From the NCBI GenBank assembly GCA_022819945.1, contig JAJEGI010000068.1, positions 1 through 64,000 on the forward strand: a stretch of DNA of 64,000 bases, given 5' to 3'. Of the stretch, positions 9,778-18,373 are shown piece after piece. Source of the stretch: Candidatus Poribacteria bacterium. Lineage in GTDB: Bacteria > Poribacteria > WGA-4E > WGA-3G. Below the pieces are notes generated by a model. The model was given only the letters and a program-made list of their open reading frames with translations. It was not told where the DNA came from and ran no database searches. The position numbers were made by a program, and so were the translations under genes. The first letter of the stretch is position 1. Each line of letters begins with the position of its first letter.

Positions 9778-9807
9778 ATACTATTAATGAGTATTTTATA
9801 ATAGTAT
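9778..9807. repeat. AT-rich inverted repeat before the secretion operon
   Basis: ATACTATTA at 9778-9786 is exactly complementary to TAATAGTAT at 9799-9807, leaving a 12-base loop. It lies in the 297-base gap between the HEAT-repeat gene and gspE. It could be an operator or a weak terminator; there is no following T tract. No convincing promoter was found in the rest of the gap. Confidence 0.4.
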
Positions 9808-9992
9808 GTGCTGAAAAGTTTCTGAACAGCGTGTAAAACATAATTGTTAGGTGATTTGTTAAACTTATTTGTGGTTGATGCGTCTTAATTAGCAACTGAG
9901 AAAAGAAATAAGACAAATCTATCGAAAAAACACCACAAAATTTACCGCTTGCACGGGGAACAAACCTCCGTCGACAAAAGAGCAATTACGCT

Positions 9993-11789
9993 ATGCAACA
10001 GATACAAAATACAGTTTCAGTCGTTGAGGCGATGCGACAGGCATCTCTCATCTCGGAACAAGATTATACGGACATTATCGCAGAATTAAAAGAAACCGGT
10101 GCATCCGAAGCAGCTGTGCTTTCTAAACGTGGTGTGCCGCCCCACCTCCTTGCACTCGCTACAAAGAGTGTAGAGTCTGGGACACCTCTCGTTCAATTGG
10201 AGGGGATTGCTCCTGAAGACGATACGCTTGAAAAGGTATCCCCAGGGTTCGCATACCGCAATAAAGTTGTCCCTATTGATCTAAATGACGATGAACTCAC
10301 CGTCGCAATGGCGGATGTACTCGATGTCGTTCTCATAGATGAAGTTGAACTTATCACAAATTGTCGGGTGATCCCAGTCCTTGCTGATGAAGCAGACATT
10401 GACGAGGCAATTATCCGCCTCTATGGACGTACCGCTGAGAGCCTTCTGAGTGCTGGTATCAAGGGACCTGTCGGTGCTACTGAGACTCTTGAACGTGAGA
10501 CGATTGATGACTTCGGTATTGATGAGAAAGACCTTAGCCAAGATCCGACAGTCATCCATGCCGTTGACCAGATGATTATTGATGCCGTCCGGATGGGGGC
10601 AAGTGATATCCATATCGAACCGTATCCGACACAACTCAAAATCCGATTTCGTGTTGACGGTGTACTTGAGGATCAACCGCAGCCTCCGGCCTATCTACAA
10701 TCCGCGATCACCTCGCGTATCAAAATTATGGCGGGTATGGATGTCGCCGAGCGTAGACGACCGCAAGATGGAAAAATTAGTAGACGGATCGGTAGCGTCG
10801 GGAACCGACAAATAGACCTTCGGGTTTCCACTGTCCCGACTGTCGCAATGCTTCACGGCGAAAGTGTGGTCCTGCGTATCCTTGACCGGCAGTCTATTGA
10901 CTTTGGGCTTGCGGAACTCGGATTAACTGAAGACAATCTCCAACTCTTTCAACGCATGATCCGAAAACCACACGGCATTATCCTTGCCACCGGTCCTACG
11001 GGGAGTGGAAAAACAACATCACTTTATGCCTGTCTGAAAGAAATCAACTCACCCGATATTAAAATCATCACCCTTGAAGACCCCGTTGAGTATGAATTGG
11101 AAGGGATCAACCAAATCCAGGTGAATCCCGATATTGAATTCACCTTCGCCGTTGGGCTTCGCCATATTTTGCGTCAGGACCCAGATAAAGTCTTGGTGGG
11201 TGAGATTCGCGACTACGAAACCGCAGAGATGGCGGTCCACACTTCACTGACTGGACACCTTGTCTTTAGCACACTCCATACAAATGATGCACCCGGTGCT
11301 ATTACGCGGCTTATTGATATGAACGTTGAACCCTATCTTGTTGCTTCCACGGTGGAAGGTATCATCGCACAAAGATTGGCTCGCCGTGTTTGCAAAGCGT
11401 GTTGTGAAATGTATTCACCCGAAAGGGATGAATTGGTCGGGCTTATGGGGAACGGTCATAACGGTAGTAACGGTAATGGTAACAATATCCCCATGCCCAA
11501 CGACCTTGAGATTCCGCGGGCGGTGATCGGAGGCGGCTGTAAAGAGTGTCGCGGTAGAGGTTACAGAGGACGAATTGGCATTTTTGAAGTTTTGCTCATG
11601 ACTGATGAAATTCGTTCAAAGGCACTTGAACAGGCATCAACAAATGAAATTCGTCGTCTCGCTGTCCAATTAGGCATGAAAGGTTTACGTGAAGACGGTT
11701 GGCGTAAAGTTAATGCCGGGTTGACAACTGTTGACGAAGTTATTCGGTTAACACAGGAAGATGAATTTGATTTTGGAGAAGTTGTCTAA
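9993..11789 (+). CDS. gspE: Type II secretion / type IV pilus assembly ATPase
   Basis: The 598-residue cytoplasmic ATPase powers pseudopilus assembly. Walker A is GPTGSGKT at residues 334-341. The segment around residues 393-411 holds ILRQDPDKVLVGEIRD, covering the Walker B and Asp box. Two CxxC pairs (Cys467/Cys470 and Cys516/Cys519) form the tetracysteine zinc site of GspE/PilB proteins, with a Gly/Asn-rich insert between them. The N-terminal 150 residues are the MshEN/GspE-type domain. It is the first gene of the secretion operon. No strong ribosome binding site precedes the ATG, so an alternative nearby start cannot be excluded. Confidence 0.93.
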   Translation: MQQIQNTVSVVEAMRQASLISEQDYTDIIAELKETGASEAAVLSKRGVPPHLLALATKSVESGTPLVQLEGIAPEDDTLEKVSPGFAYRNKVVPIDLNDDELTVAMADVLDVVLIDEVELITNCRVIPVLADEADIDEAIIRLYGRTAESLLSAGIKGPVGATETLERETIDDFGIDEKDLSQDPTVIHAVDQMIIDAVRMGASDIHIEPYPTQLKIRFRVDGVLEDQPQPPAYLQSAITSRIKIMAGMDVAERRRPQDGKISRRIGSVGNRQIDLRVSTVPTVAMLHGESVVLRILDRQSIDFGLAELGLTEDNLQLFQRMIRKPHGIILATGPTGSGKTTSLYACLKEINSPDIKIITLEDPVEYELEGINQIQVNPDIEFTFAVGLRHILRQDPDKVLVGEIRDYETAEMAVHTSLTGHLVFSTLHTNDAPGAITRLIDMNVEPYLVASTVEGIIAQRLARRVCKACCEMYSPERDELVGLMGNGHNGSNGNGNNIPMPNDLEIPRAVIGGGCKECRGRGYRGRIGIFEVLLMTDEIRSKALEQASTNEIRRLAVQLGMKGLREDGWRKVNAGLTTVDEVIRLTQEDEFDFGEVV

Positions 11790-11830
11790 ACGATTCTAAA
11801 TCTTCTATGCAAGTAGAGCATTATTAATCA

Positions 11831-11976
11831 GGACTTACGCAGCATCCTTTGCTGGCGAGGTTTATCGGGGAAATCCGCAGAAATACGCAGAAACACCCTA
11901 TCAAATACCCCAAGGAAAAACACCTCGCCAGCGGCGTGCGGGCCGTAGGTCCTCATCAGCAAATTGCGTGAGTCCT
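11831..11976. repeat. Palindromic MITE-like element with AGGACTTACGCA ends (copy 1)
   Basis: The left end AGGACTTACGCA (11831-11842) is matched by TGCGTGAGTCCT (11965-11976) with one mismatch. An internal 10-base inverted repeat is exact: GCTGGCGAGG at 11852-11861 and CCTCGCCAGC at 11923-11932. Both flanks contain TTAAT, a possible target duplication. No coding frame is present, so it would be a non-autonomous element. It lies between gspE and the LamG-like gene, ending 7 bases before that gene's ATG. Confidence 0.7.
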
Positions 11977-11983
11977 ATTAATT

Positions 11984-12760
11984 ATGAAGTTGGCAATAAG
12001 CGGGAGCATTGTTTTACTCTTTACCTTCTCAGCAGGGGCAGGGACGTTTCTGGTGAATTTTGATAGCGGAAAGTTGGATGAATGGAAGGAACTCCTTGTT
12101 GGTGATGCGCTACCCGGATCTTGGGAAATTGTTGACGGGGAGCTTCATGCAGTAAGCCCTGATGGCTGGACCCGTTTGCTTACAATCGGTGATGAAACAT
12201 GGCGCGATTACACCATTGAATTGGATGTCAAACCGTTGGATAAAATAGGGCCCAGCAATATTGTTGTTGCCGCTCGAATCAATGGTAGTTGGGGCGTATG
12301 GTGTTTCATCGGGGATTTGCCATTTGCTGATAACGTTTCCAAAGTTATGTTCGCTGCTGGCAATTTTCGGGATCCAAATACGTTCTTATTTTCACATGCC
12401 AAACGACAGCGATTTTTGAAATTAGACAAATGGTCGAAACTAAAATTGGACGTTAAAGAAAATATCCTAAACTTTTGGATTAACGGAAATCAGATTATTG
12501 GACCTGTCGAACTTCCTAACCGCCAAAGTTTCCTACGCTTTGATGCTCTCAGAAAAGAGCATCGGAAGGAATTGCCACCGTTGCAACTAAATGGACTCCA
12601 AGACTTCTTGACAGGCGAGATAGGTTTGGGGCTTTCAAATCAGACAGCGCGGTTCGACAATGTTGTAATTACCGGCGAAAGTATCCCGGACAGACGGGAG
12701 TTGTCAGTAACACCCAGCGCGAAACTCGCTACAATGTGGGGAAGTCTAAAACGTTTTTAA
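11984..12760 (+). CDS. Secreted LamG/DUF1080-like protein with the C-terminal TTWG-type tail
   Basis: The 258-residue protein has a signal peptide (MKLAISGSIVLLFTFSAGAG) and a concanavalin-like jelly-roll pattern (FDSGKLDEW, WEIVDGELHA, GEIGLGLSNQTARFDNVVI). This resembles sugar-binding or DUF1080-type domains; no catalytic acid pair could be assigned. The last residues, SAKLATMWGSLKRF, match the tails of three other secreted proteins in this window. The gene sits inside the secretion operon between gspE and gspF, directly after a palindromic element, and has no visible ribosome binding site. It may be a substrate or accessory of the system, or a gene inserted into the operon. Confidence 0.7.
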   Translation: MKLAISGSIVLLFTFSAGAGTFLVNFDSGKLDEWKELLVGDALPGSWEIVDGELHAVSPDGWTRLLTIGDETWRDYTIELDVKPLDKIGPSNIVVAARINGSWGVWCFIGDLPFADNVSKVMFAAGNFRDPNTFLFSHAKRQRFLKLDKWSKLKLDVKENILNFWINGNQIIGPVELPNRQSFLRFDALRKEHRKELPPLQLNGLQDFLTGEIGLGLSNQTARFDNVVITGESIPDRRELSVTPSAKLATMWGSLKRF

Positions 12761-12799
12761 GATGTACCTGTGGTTTTGGCTTATGCCGGAGGGTTGATT

Positions 12800-14026
12800 G
12801 TGCCGTTATTCCGATATGAAGCACTTACACATGGTGGGGGCAGCGTAAAAAATACGCTGGAGGCTGACTCTAAAGCTGAACTTATCTCCCGGTTACGGCA
12901 AATGGGGTATTGGCCCACGGATATTGTTGAGGAGACAGCGGAAGACGCACCCAACGATGTCCGAAAATGGCTTAAAATCGGCAGTGGCGGCGTTAGAGCA
13001 GCAGACGTTGAATTCTTCACCTATCAATTAGCGACGTTGGTAAATGCCCACGTCCCGCTGCCTCGTGCCTTGGAGGTTACCCTCGGTCAGATCCAGAATC
13101 CTGCGCTCAACCGTATCGTCTCACAAGTCAAATATGACGTTGAACACGGCGCGACTTTTAACGATGCGCTTACACAGCACCCAAAGGCATTTTCCGACCT
13201 CTACGTTAATATGGTAAAAGCCGGAGAGAGTGGCGGCGTACTCGGTTTAGTCCTTGAACGGCTTGCCGAGTTTGCAGAACGCCAAAGACTCCTAAAAAAC
13301 GATGTTATCTCAGCACTCTTTTATCCTGTTATTCTATTGGCGCTCAGTGTTTCCGCTGTAGCTGTACTCATGATCCTTGTGATACCGAAATTCACGGCGA
13401 TGTTCAACGATCTCGGGGTCGCATTGCCGCTGCCAACACGCATCCTCATCGGTGCAACCGATGCCTTCCAAACCTATTGGTGGGTGGGACTGCTCATCAT
13501 CATCTTAGGTGCGGCTGGGCTAAGGCAATACCTCCGGCTCGAAACCGGCAAAGTCTGGTTTGACCGGTTGAAACTCAAAATACCACTTGTCGGACCCATA
13601 ATCAGCACGTTTGCCATTGTCCGTTTTACTCGAACGATGGCGACACTTTTGGAAAACGGTGTACGTATGCTGCCTGCCCTTGAAGTTGTCAAAGACACGA
13701 TCGGAAACAGGGTATACAGCAACGTTATCGCTGAAGCAGAAATAGAGGTTGAGCAAGGTTCTACGCTCTCTCGCGAACTCAGCAAAAGTAAGGATTTTCC
13801 TGAATTCGTCACGCACATGGTGGCTGTCGGTGAGGAGTCTGGTGAACCTGTCCACATGCTCAGTAAACTTTCAGAATACTATGATACAGAAATAAAAAAG
13901 AGCCTTGAACGCTTAACGAGTTCGATCGGACCTCTCGTCATTCTATTGATGGGGGTGATTATCGGTTTTATCGCTGTCGCGATGATTCTGCCGATCTTTG
14001 AAGCGAACCAATTACTAAGTGGCTAA
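12800..14026 (+). CDS. gspF: Type II secretion inner-membrane platform protein
   Basis: The GTG at 12800 is preferred over an earlier frame start at 12770. GGAGGG lies six bases before it, and the resulting start (PLFRYEAL) matches the usual GspF/PilC beginning. The 408-residue product shows the two duplicated GspF domains (FTYQLATLVNAHVPLPRALEV and RFTRTMATLLENGVRMLPALEV). Three hydrophobic segments lie near residues 170-200, 220-245 and the C terminus. It anchors GspE at the inner membrane. Confidence 0.92.
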   Translation: MPLFRYEALTHGGGSVKNTLEADSKAELISRLRQMGYWPTDIVEETAEDAPNDVRKWLKIGSGGVRAADVEFFTYQLATLVNAHVPLPRALEVTLGQIQNPALNRIVSQVKYDVEHGATFNDALTQHPKAFSDLYVNMVKAGESGGVLGLVLERLAEFAERQRLLKNDVISALFYPVILLALSVSAVAVLMILVIPKFTAMFNDLGVALPLPTRILIGATDAFQTYWWVGLLIIILGAAGLRQYLRLETGKVWFDRLKLKIPLVGPIISTFAIVRFTRTMATLLENGVRMLPALEVVKDTIGNRVYSNVIAEAEIEVEQGSTLSRELSKSKDFPEFVTHMVAVGEESGEPVHMLSKLSEYYDTEIKKSLERLTSSIGPLVILLMGVIIGFIAVAMILPIFEANQLLSG

Positions 14027-14094
14027 TATGTATATTAGGTGTCAAAATTGCACCTTAATACCCTGTAATAATTACTATAGGAGAAAAAAATATA

Positions 14095-14550
14095 ATGTTC
14101 AAGCAACTAAAATCCGATGAATCCGGATTAACGCTAATTGAACTGACAATTGTTATTGTTATCTTAGGGATTTTAGCAGCCTTCATTGCTCCGAGGGTCA
14201 TGAATGCTCCGCAGAAAGCAAATGTTGCGAAGGCGCAAACAGAAATTGGAGGTCTCAAAACCGCGTTAGAGCAATATTACTTGGCAACGGGCGAATATCC
14301 AACAACCGAACAAGGCTTAAGTGCCTTGTGGCGTGCACCGAGTCCTGCACCAGCGAACTGGGATGGTCCGTATATTGATAGCCCGAATTTTGTAGATCCC
14401 TGGGGTAACGCATACGTCTACCGCCAACCGAGTACGCATTATGGCTATGAATATGATCTCTCTTCAATGGGGAAAGATGGCAAGGTGGGCGGCACCGAAT
14501 TAGACGCGGACATCACCAATTGGGTTGAAGAATCAACCGCAGTATATTAA
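14095..14550 (+). CDS. gspG: Major pseudopilin
   Basis: The 151-residue protein has a prepilin leader ending in Gly11, followed by LTLIE with Glu at position +5, then a long hydrophobic helix. The GspG core is clear: GEYPTTEQGLSALW and DPWGNAYVYRQP, then a Ser/Asp-containing calcium-loop region. It polymerises into the pseudopilus after cleavage by a prepilin peptidase, which is not encoded in this window. ATAGGAG precedes the ATG. A strong hairpin follows the gene (see 14574-14604). Confidence 0.95.
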   Translation: MFKQLKSDESGLTLIELTIVIVILGILAAFIAPRVMNAPQKANVAKAQTEIGGLKTALEQYYLATGEYPTTEQGLSALWRAPSPAPANWDGPYIDSPNFVDPWGNAYVYRQPSTHYGYEYDLSSMGKDGKVGGTELDADITNWVEESTAVY

Positions 14551-14556
14551 AAAACA

Positions 14557-15255
14557 GTGAAACAGATCACAGGTAGGCGAGGTGTTTTCATCTCGCCTAT
14601 TTCTCAACCACAAAGTGGTTTCACGATCACTGAATTACTGCTCGTCTTGGTGCTTATCGGTATATTATCCGCAATTTCGATGCCGACGCTGAAGGGATTT
14701 GCGACAACGCGTCGATTAAAAGCATCCGCCTCTACAATCCGAAATCTCCTCACGTTCGCGCGGGATATGGCAATCACTGATCGAACGCCACATTTGGTTG
14801 TCTTTGATATTGACAACGGGCGGTGTTGGCTTGCTTCCAGTGAAACGTTTAACCCAAGTACGCCACTTGCATCGGCACTTACCGCCCGAAATTCTACAGT
14901 CGGGGCGGCAACCCAGAATAATACAAACGTAAACCCACAAACAACAAATCCTGTTCAACAGGAGACGTCGGGGCGCGCAAGCGGTATTTTGGGGGTGCCT
15001 TATTCGATGGAGCAGGGCATTACGTTAGTTGCACTGGTGGCCAACCACAACGGCCGTACGCTTCAAAGTGATTCGGGCGTGGCGTACATCTCCTTCTCAC
15101 CTAATGCGACTTCCGAGGAAGCACTCGTGTACCTCCAAAACACGCGAAATCAGGTCATGTCTATTTCTGTTGAAGCTGCGAGCGGTCGCGTGACTGTACA
15201 ACAACTCGCATCTGAAGAAGTTGAAATATTAGGCTTTGAAAGCGTACAGAATTAA
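14557..15255 (+). CDS. gspH: Minor pseudopilin, GspH type
   Basis: The 232-residue product starts at a GTG and carries a 21-residue leader ending in Gly, followed by FTITE, with Glu at +5 and a hydrophobic helix. The downstream pattern LKASASTIRNLLTFARDMAI fits GspH/FimT minor pseudopilins. No better start exists between the GTG and the cleavage site, so the leader coding region contains the hairpin at 14574-14599. The Gln/Asn/Thr-rich middle part (near residues 120-145) is probably a flexible loop. Confidence 0.82.
   Translation: MKQITGRRGVFISPISQPQSGFTITELLLVLVLIGILSAISMPTLKGFATTRRLKASASTIRNLLTFARDMAITDRTPHLVVFDIDNGRCWLASSETFNPSTPLASALTARNSTVGAATQNNTNVNPQTTNPVQQETSGRASGILGVPYSMEQGITLVALVANHNGRTLQSDSGVAYISFSPNATSEEALVYLQNTRNQVMSISVEAASGRVTVQQLASEEVEILGFESVQN
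14574..14604 (+). terminator. Hairpin between gspG and gspH, possible attenuator or processing site
   Basis: TAGGCGAGGTG (14574-14584) pairs with CATCTCGCCTA (14589-14599) with one G-T wobble and a TTTT loop, followed by TTTCT. It looks like a weak intrinsic terminator and lies in the gspH leader codons. Partial termination or 3'-end protection here would raise GspG over the minor pseudopilins, as the system needs. This role is inferred. Confidence 0.5.
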
Positions 15256-15262
15256 TTTGCTT

Positions 15263-15311
15263 AGGACTTACGCATCACCTCTTGCAGGCGCGGTTTCAAA
15301 CCCCGCCTGCA
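15263..15311. repeat. Short AGGACTTACGCA-type element (copy 2)
   Basis: The terminal motif AGGACTTACGCA is at 15263-15274, followed by a 29-base hairpin at 15283-15311 (TGCAGGCGCGGTTT with AAACCCCGCCTGCA, one mismatch). The right-hand AAGTCCT end is missing, so this is a half or truncated copy of the element at 43617-43714. It ends 15 bases before the gspI ATG. Confidence 0.65.
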
Positions 15312-15326
15312 GTGCAGCATAAAAGT

Positions 15327-15761
15327 ATGAAATTACTAATTAAACACTCGGTATCTGCAGAAAAAAACGGGTTTACGCTCGTTGAGATACTCGTAACGTT
15401 AGCAATTCTGGCGGCGGTACTCCCCGCGCTTTTACACGTCTTTGCGTCTGCTGCACGAAATCAAGGACTTTCAGACAACACTACCACTGCGCTCTATCTC
15501 CTCAAATTCCGGATGGCAGAAATTGAGATGGGCGGCTATCCGGATGTGGGTGAGGATATGGGCGAATTCGGTAATAATACACGCTACCGCTGGAGTTCTA
15601 CTGTTGAGGACATAGAATCTGAAGAGGTTGAAAACGTTCGACGGGTTCAAGTGACCGTCACATGGCAACATAGAAATCGGGAACGTTCTATGTCTATGAG
15701 CACCTTTATCGCTGACCGACAACAGGCACAGCAAGGGCAACAGCAGGGTGGTGGTCGATAG
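15327..15761 (+). CDS. gspI: Minor pseudopilin, GspI-like
   Basis: The ATG at 15327 gives a 15-residue leader ending in Gly, then FTLVE with Glu at +5 and a hydrophobic helix. An upstream TTG at 15282 lies inside a repeat and is unlikely to be used. The 144-residue size and the central ALYLLKFRMAEIEMGGYP region fit GspI. The C terminus is Gln/Gly-rich. It would form the pseudopilus tip with GspH, GspJ and GspK. Confidence 0.82.
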   Translation: MKLLIKHSVSAEKNGFTLVEILVTLAILAAVLPALLHVFASAARNQGLSDNTTTALYLLKFRMAEIEMGGYPDVGEDMGEFGNNTRYRWSSTVEDIESEEVENVRRVQVTVTWQHRNRERSMSMSTFIADRQQAQQGQQQGGGR

Positions 15762-15795
15762 CTATACCCGCAGCGTTTCAACAAGCATCACAGAC

Positions 15796-16713
15796 ATGAA
15801 AATTCAAAAAACATCTACACATGCAGCAAACGAAACTGGGTTGACGCTCATTGAAATGCTTATGGCGGTTAGCATCCTCGTCATCATCGGTGGGTCAGCG
15901 TATTTTGCTTTCAAGATGGCTGTCGATGCCTACCATCAGACTGAAGAAAAAATATTGGCCGCCCAAAGGTGTCGTTTCGCTATGGATCGCCTTGTAACGG
16001 ACCTGGGAAATATGCAAGTTTCACTGCAAGAGCCGGAACTTGTACTCTATACACAAGATGGACCTACTCAATTAGGCGATAGGGATATGCTCAGTTTTGT
16101 CACGCTCGTGAAAACAGATCCCGATCCTTTTATTCAGCAGCTTTCAAGTTTCCAATCTCAAAATGCTTCACAAGTGCCTTTGCCACTTTTGAGCGACGTT
16201 CAACGTGTGGCGTACTTTGTCGCTGCAGAACCTCTGCCCGGGGAATCCATTCTGAACTCCGGTAATTTCCGAGGGGCTTCTACAGGGGATATAGGCACTG
16301 AAGAAAACAGTAGATATGCCCTCTTTCGTCTTACAACCACAACTCTCGATCCAGAAGTTGTTATCGGTCCGTTCTTACAAGGTGGAGCAATCCCGGAGAC
16401 AGACGAAAACGGGGAACCAATTTACGTTGATGTCGCAACACTCATTACGGGGCTTGCTAATTTTGATCTCCAGTATTTTGATAGCGAGGCAGAAATGTGG
16501 AACGACTCTTGGGATGATCCTGAAAGTATTCCGAGTGCTGTACAAATCCTAATAACCGTCCAAGGCGATGCACAGAAAGCCGTCAATACAAATACCACAC
16601 AATTTGCGGCCCAAAATCAACCTGTGGTGCCATCAAACAGTATGACACAATCAACGATGGTGTATCTCCCGGCAAGCGCAACCGCTGGCGGAGGCGCGGA
16701 AGGTGCCCCTTAA
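15796..16713 (+). CDS. gspJ: Minor pseudopilin, GspJ-like
   Basis: The chosen ATG at 15796 gives a 15-residue leader ending in Gly, then LTLIE with Glu at +5. A GTG at 15748 overlapping gspI is an alternative. The 305-residue product has AAQRCRFAMDRLVTDLGNM after the helix, as in GspJ, and a C-terminal domain of mainly beta pattern. Its position between gspI and gspK fits the conserved order. Confidence 0.82.
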   Translation: MKIQKTSTHAANETGLTLIEMLMAVSILVIIGGSAYFAFKMAVDAYHQTEEKILAAQRCRFAMDRLVTDLGNMQVSLQEPELVLYTQDGPTQLGDRDMLSFVTLVKTDPDPFIQQLSSFQSQNASQVPLPLLSDVQRVAYFVAAEPLPGESILNSGNFRGASTGDIGTEENSRYALFRLTTTTLDPEVVIGPFLQGGAIPETDENGEPIYVDVATLITGLANFDLQYFDSEAEMWNDSWDDPESIPSAVQILITVQGDAQKAVNTNTTQFAAQNQPVVPSNSMTQSTMVYLPASATAGGGAEGAP

Positions 16714-16723
16714 GGGGCAATAG

Positions 16724-18283
16724 ATGATGCTATTTACAAAGCGGTTTACCTATCTATTCCATAAGGAACAGAGTGGGTTATCCCTCGTTTCAACCCTCTG
16801 GATACTCACGATTCTCTCAATTTTGGCGGCACAACTGCTCTATTCGATTCATATAGAACAGCGAACCCAACGGAATTTCTTGGATAGAGGGAAGTATCAC
16901 TACGCCGCAAGGGCAGGGTTTGAGTGGACACTCGCTGTCATGCGGTCGGACCAAACACCTTTCGATTCGCTCGGTGAGAGTTGGGCAGCACCGATCACGG
17001 GACAAATTGAAGATGGCGTTCAGGTAGGGAATTTCCTAAACTATAGTGTAGCGGTCACCGATGAAGCCTCGCGGGTTGATATCAATACCGCCGATGTTGG
17101 ACTCATCAGTAATTTGTTGGCACAGGTCGGGGCTGCACCAGATGATGCACAGACACAGGAACTCGCTAACGCAATCGTAGAGGGGCAGCCGTACCGGTCC
17201 GTTCGAGATCTCGCCAGAGTGGAGGGGATGACATCTGAACTCCTTTACGGGATGCAACAAGCAGCGTCGACACAGCCAGTTGCCACCACACAAGGACAAG
17301 GCACGTCTCCAAACAGCGTGTCCGACACAGGGGTGCCTTTAGCGACTGCGCCACAGACGCAACCCGGATTGGTGGATTTAGCAACCATATATTCAATTGA
17401 CGCAAGCACGAGTCCCGATGGAGAGTCGCTTATTAACGTCAATACAGCGGATGCACAGCAGTTGACGCAGATTGAGACGCAGCCCGGGCAAGGTGGCGGG
17501 CAACCTGTCTTTTCACAGGCTGAGGCGGAATCACTGATTCAGCAGCGTGAGTTTGACAGATTTTCGGCACTCATAGACGTACAAGCCGTCTCCGATGAAC
17601 TTTTCAACAACATCCGAGACCGAATCACGACTGAAGATTCCAGCGGGAATGGCGAAAATGAAGACGATGAAGAACGGAACGGACCTCAACAGGGACAGGG
17701 CGAAGATGGACAAATCAATATCAATACCGCTGATGTTGAAACCTTGGAATCCCTGAACGGTATTGACCAGGGCATTGCTGAACGTATTGTTGACCATCGC
17801 GACTCACAAGGATTTTTTCAGAACATAGATGCTATTAAAGATGTCACAATGTTAACGCAGCAGGAATTCATCGGTATTGTTGACAAAATTACCCTTAAAG
17901 ATGGAGACACCCGAAGTGGGCTAATTAACATAAACACTGCGTCTGCTGAAATCTTAGCGCTGCTACCGGGGATGGACCCAGAAAAAGCGCGGGCAATCGT
18001 CACACGCCGCGAAGAGGATCCGCCAGACGATTCGCCAGTACTGAGTTTTACCGAAGAGGAGATAACGGGAAATCCATTCACCAACATTTCACAACTCTCA
18101 GAAATGCAGGAGATTGACTTTAATACATTCCGTGAAGTTGTTGATTGGGTAACTTACCGTTCACACGGCTATCGTATTGAGGCAAACGGCGTTGATACCA
18201 CAGGTAGGGTTGTTTCAACCTGTATCGGTATCATTGATCGGACGGGCGACCAAGTCATCGTCCAATATTGGCGGCAGGATTAG
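16724..18283 (+). CDS. gspK: Minor pseudopilin, GspK
   Basis: The 519-residue protein is larger than usual for GspK (about 320-350). Its leader ends at Gly18, and +5 is Ser instead of Glu, as expected for GspK, the tip subunit. It contains several helix-hairpin-helix segments beginning VDINTADV, INVNTADA, ININTADV and ININTASA, the SAM-like domain characteristic of GspK, here repeated more often than usual. The extra copies and a Gln/Gly/Asn-rich linker explain the length. It probably caps the pseudopilus. Confidence 0.88.
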   Translation: MMLFTKRFTYLFHKEQSGLSLVSTLWILTILSILAAQLLYSIHIEQRTQRNFLDRGKYHYAARAGFEWTLAVMRSDQTPFDSLGESWAAPITGQIEDGVQVGNFLNYSVAVTDEASRVDINTADVGLISNLLAQVGAAPDDAQTQELANAIVEGQPYRSVRDLARVEGMTSELLYGMQQAASTQPVATTQGQGTSPNSVSDTGVPLATAPQTQPGLVDLATIYSIDASTSPDGESLINVNTADAQQLTQIETQPGQGGGQPVFSQAEAESLIQQREFDRFSALIDVQAVSDELFNNIRDRITTEDSSGNGENEDDEERNGPQQGQGEDGQININTADVETLESLNGIDQGIAERIVDHRDSQGFFQNIDAIKDVTMLTQQEFIGIVDKITLKDGDTRSGLININTASAEILALLPGMDPEKARAIVTRREEDPPDDSPVLSFTEEEITGNPFTNISQLSEMQEIDFNTFREVVDWVTYRSHGYRIEANGVDTTGRVVSTCIGIIDRTGDQVIVQYWRQD

Positions 18284-18295
18284 GAGGAATGGTTG

Positions 18296-18372
18296 TTAGT
18301 TATTGGTTGTTGGTTATTAGTTAAGAAAGAGACCTCTTAACCAATCACCATTAACTATTAACCATTAACTAC
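18296..18372. repeat. Heptad-like inverted repeat (GTTANT..-type) before the PilM/GspL-like gene
   Basis: The sequence is built of short units such as GTTATTGGTTGTTGG on the left and CATTAACTATTAACC on the right, so the two halves can fold back on each other around AAGAAAGAGACCTCTT. It ends one base before the start codon of the next gene, leaving no ribosome binding site. A similar style of repeat lies at 58049-58215. Confidence 0.6.
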
Positions 18373-18373
18373 T

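Noticed and set aside
18289..18324. Eleven-codon frame after AGGAGGA between gspK and the next gene
   Set aside because: It is made entirely of repeat sequence and has no sign of coding; a leader peptide cannot be excluded but is unsupported.
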